Source of the DNA: Halomarinibacterium sp041392125
Lineage (GTDB): Bacteria > Bacteroidota > Bacteroidia > Flavobacteriales > Flavobacteriaceae
Direction: 5' to 3'
Length of the DNA stretch: 39,489 bases
Assembly (NCBI GenBank): GCA_041392125.1
Contig: JAWKMR010000013.1
Location: 1 to 39,489, forward strand
In this document: positions 39,193-39,489 of the stretch, in pieces
How positions within the stretch are numbered: the first letter of the stretch is position 1
Layout of the letters: each line of letters opens with the position of its first letter
Made by a program: the position numbers and the translations under genes
Notes under the pieces: model-generated
The model's database searches: none
The model's input: the letters and a program-made list of their open reading frames with translations, nothing else
Told to the model about the DNA's origin: nothing

Positions 39193-39489
39193 TTACATAA
39201 AAGGCTGTAACACCTGCAGCATAGGTTGCATCTTGTTTTGGGTTTCGGTCCATTCATCATTAACATTAGATTCTTTGGTAATTCCACCTCCTACAAAAAT
39301 ATGCGCTTTGTTTTTTTCTAATTTCATACAACGAAGATTCACAAACAGAAATGAAGCTTCATTGGGCCCGAGAATAGGGCCTAAATAACCGGTATAAAAC
39401 TCCCTATTATAATTTTCATTTTCCAAAATAAACTTTTTTGATAAAGCCGAAGGCATGCCACAAATTGCCGAAGTTGGATGCAAATTTGA
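39193..39489 (-). CDS. menF: Isochorismate synthase, C-terminal part (cut by window end)
   Basis: The reading frame is open to the window edge, so only the last 98 residues are present and the 5' end lies beyond 39489. They match the end of chorismate-binding enzymes: LHPTSAICGMP, then REFYTGYLGP, FVNLRCMKLEKNKAHIFVGGGITKESNVNDEWTETQNKMQPML, containing the GGGI and E-W-x-E-T-x-x-K motifs that bind chorismate and Mg2+. Isochorismate synthase is chosen over anthranilate or aminodeoxychorismate synthase because of the HPTSAICG form and the adjacent menD. It converts chorismate to isochorismate for menaquinone. Confidence 0.9.
   Translation of the reverse strand, partial: SNLHPTSAICGMPSALSKKFILENENYNREFYTGYLGPILGPNEASFLFVNLRCMKLEKNKAHIFVGGGITKESNVNDEWTETQNKMQPMLQVLQPFM

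Overview
The window looks like chromosome from a member of the Flavobacteriaceae (Bacteroidota). Evidence: AT-rich coding DNA; many ATG starts without Shine-Dalgarno sequences but preceded by TAnnTTTG (Bacteroidota-type -7) elements; two TlpA/DUF4369 thioredoxin lipoproteins; a secreted protein ending in a type IX secretion sorting domain; a fused E1 alpha/beta 2-oxoacid dehydrogenase; and a menaquinone gene cluster (menF, menD, menB). I cannot name the genus from sequence alone. No rRNA, tRNA, CRISPR array, transposase or phage gene was seen.

Layout. 1-9.5 kb: housekeeping and envelope genes (TlpA-like lipoprotein, SIMPL protein, rhomboid protease, LpxL-type acyltransferase, class V aminotransferase, small lipoprotein, glmM, ACP phosphodiesterase, gamma-glutamyltransferase). 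9.7-18.4 kb: membrane protein of unknown function, uvrA, LOG-family protein, a T9SS-exported endonuclease/exonuclease/phosphatase-fold protein and a large M1-peptidase-like protein that has lost its zinc ligands and carries a probable outer-membrane barrel. 18.5-23.5 kb: small membrane protein, fused E1 dehydrogenase, then asparagine synthetase (asnB).

The most interesting element lies between E1 and asnB. A 17-residue ORF (21672-21725) encodes eight consecutive Asn residues plus a ninth. It is followed by an 8-bp antiterminator pairing and then a strong intrinsic terminator 14-50 nt before asnB. The geometry fits ribosome-mediated transcription attenuation of asnB by asparaginyl-tRNA supply.

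23.6-27.2 kb: a compact, very AT-rich four-gene operon on the minus strand, with two DNA methyltransferases flanking an HNH nuclease and a PUA/EVE-like plus PD-(D/E)XK nuclease. It is best read as a horizontally acquired restriction-modification system for an asymmetric site. Next to it, 27.2-28.5 kb has no convincing gene. It holds two different tandem arrays that both have an exact 11-bp period, a heptamer array, a 62-bp direct repeat and a 20-bp perfect palindrome.

28.5-39.5 kb: a GMC oxidoreductase with its Tat/lipoprotein small subunit, a DUF3307-SatD pair with a palindromic operator candidate placed between its promoter elements, a second TlpA lipoprotein overlapping menB, a secreted C1 peptidase, a small exported protein, a CvfB-like S1 protein, a small cytosolic protein, menD, and the 3' end of menF running off the window.
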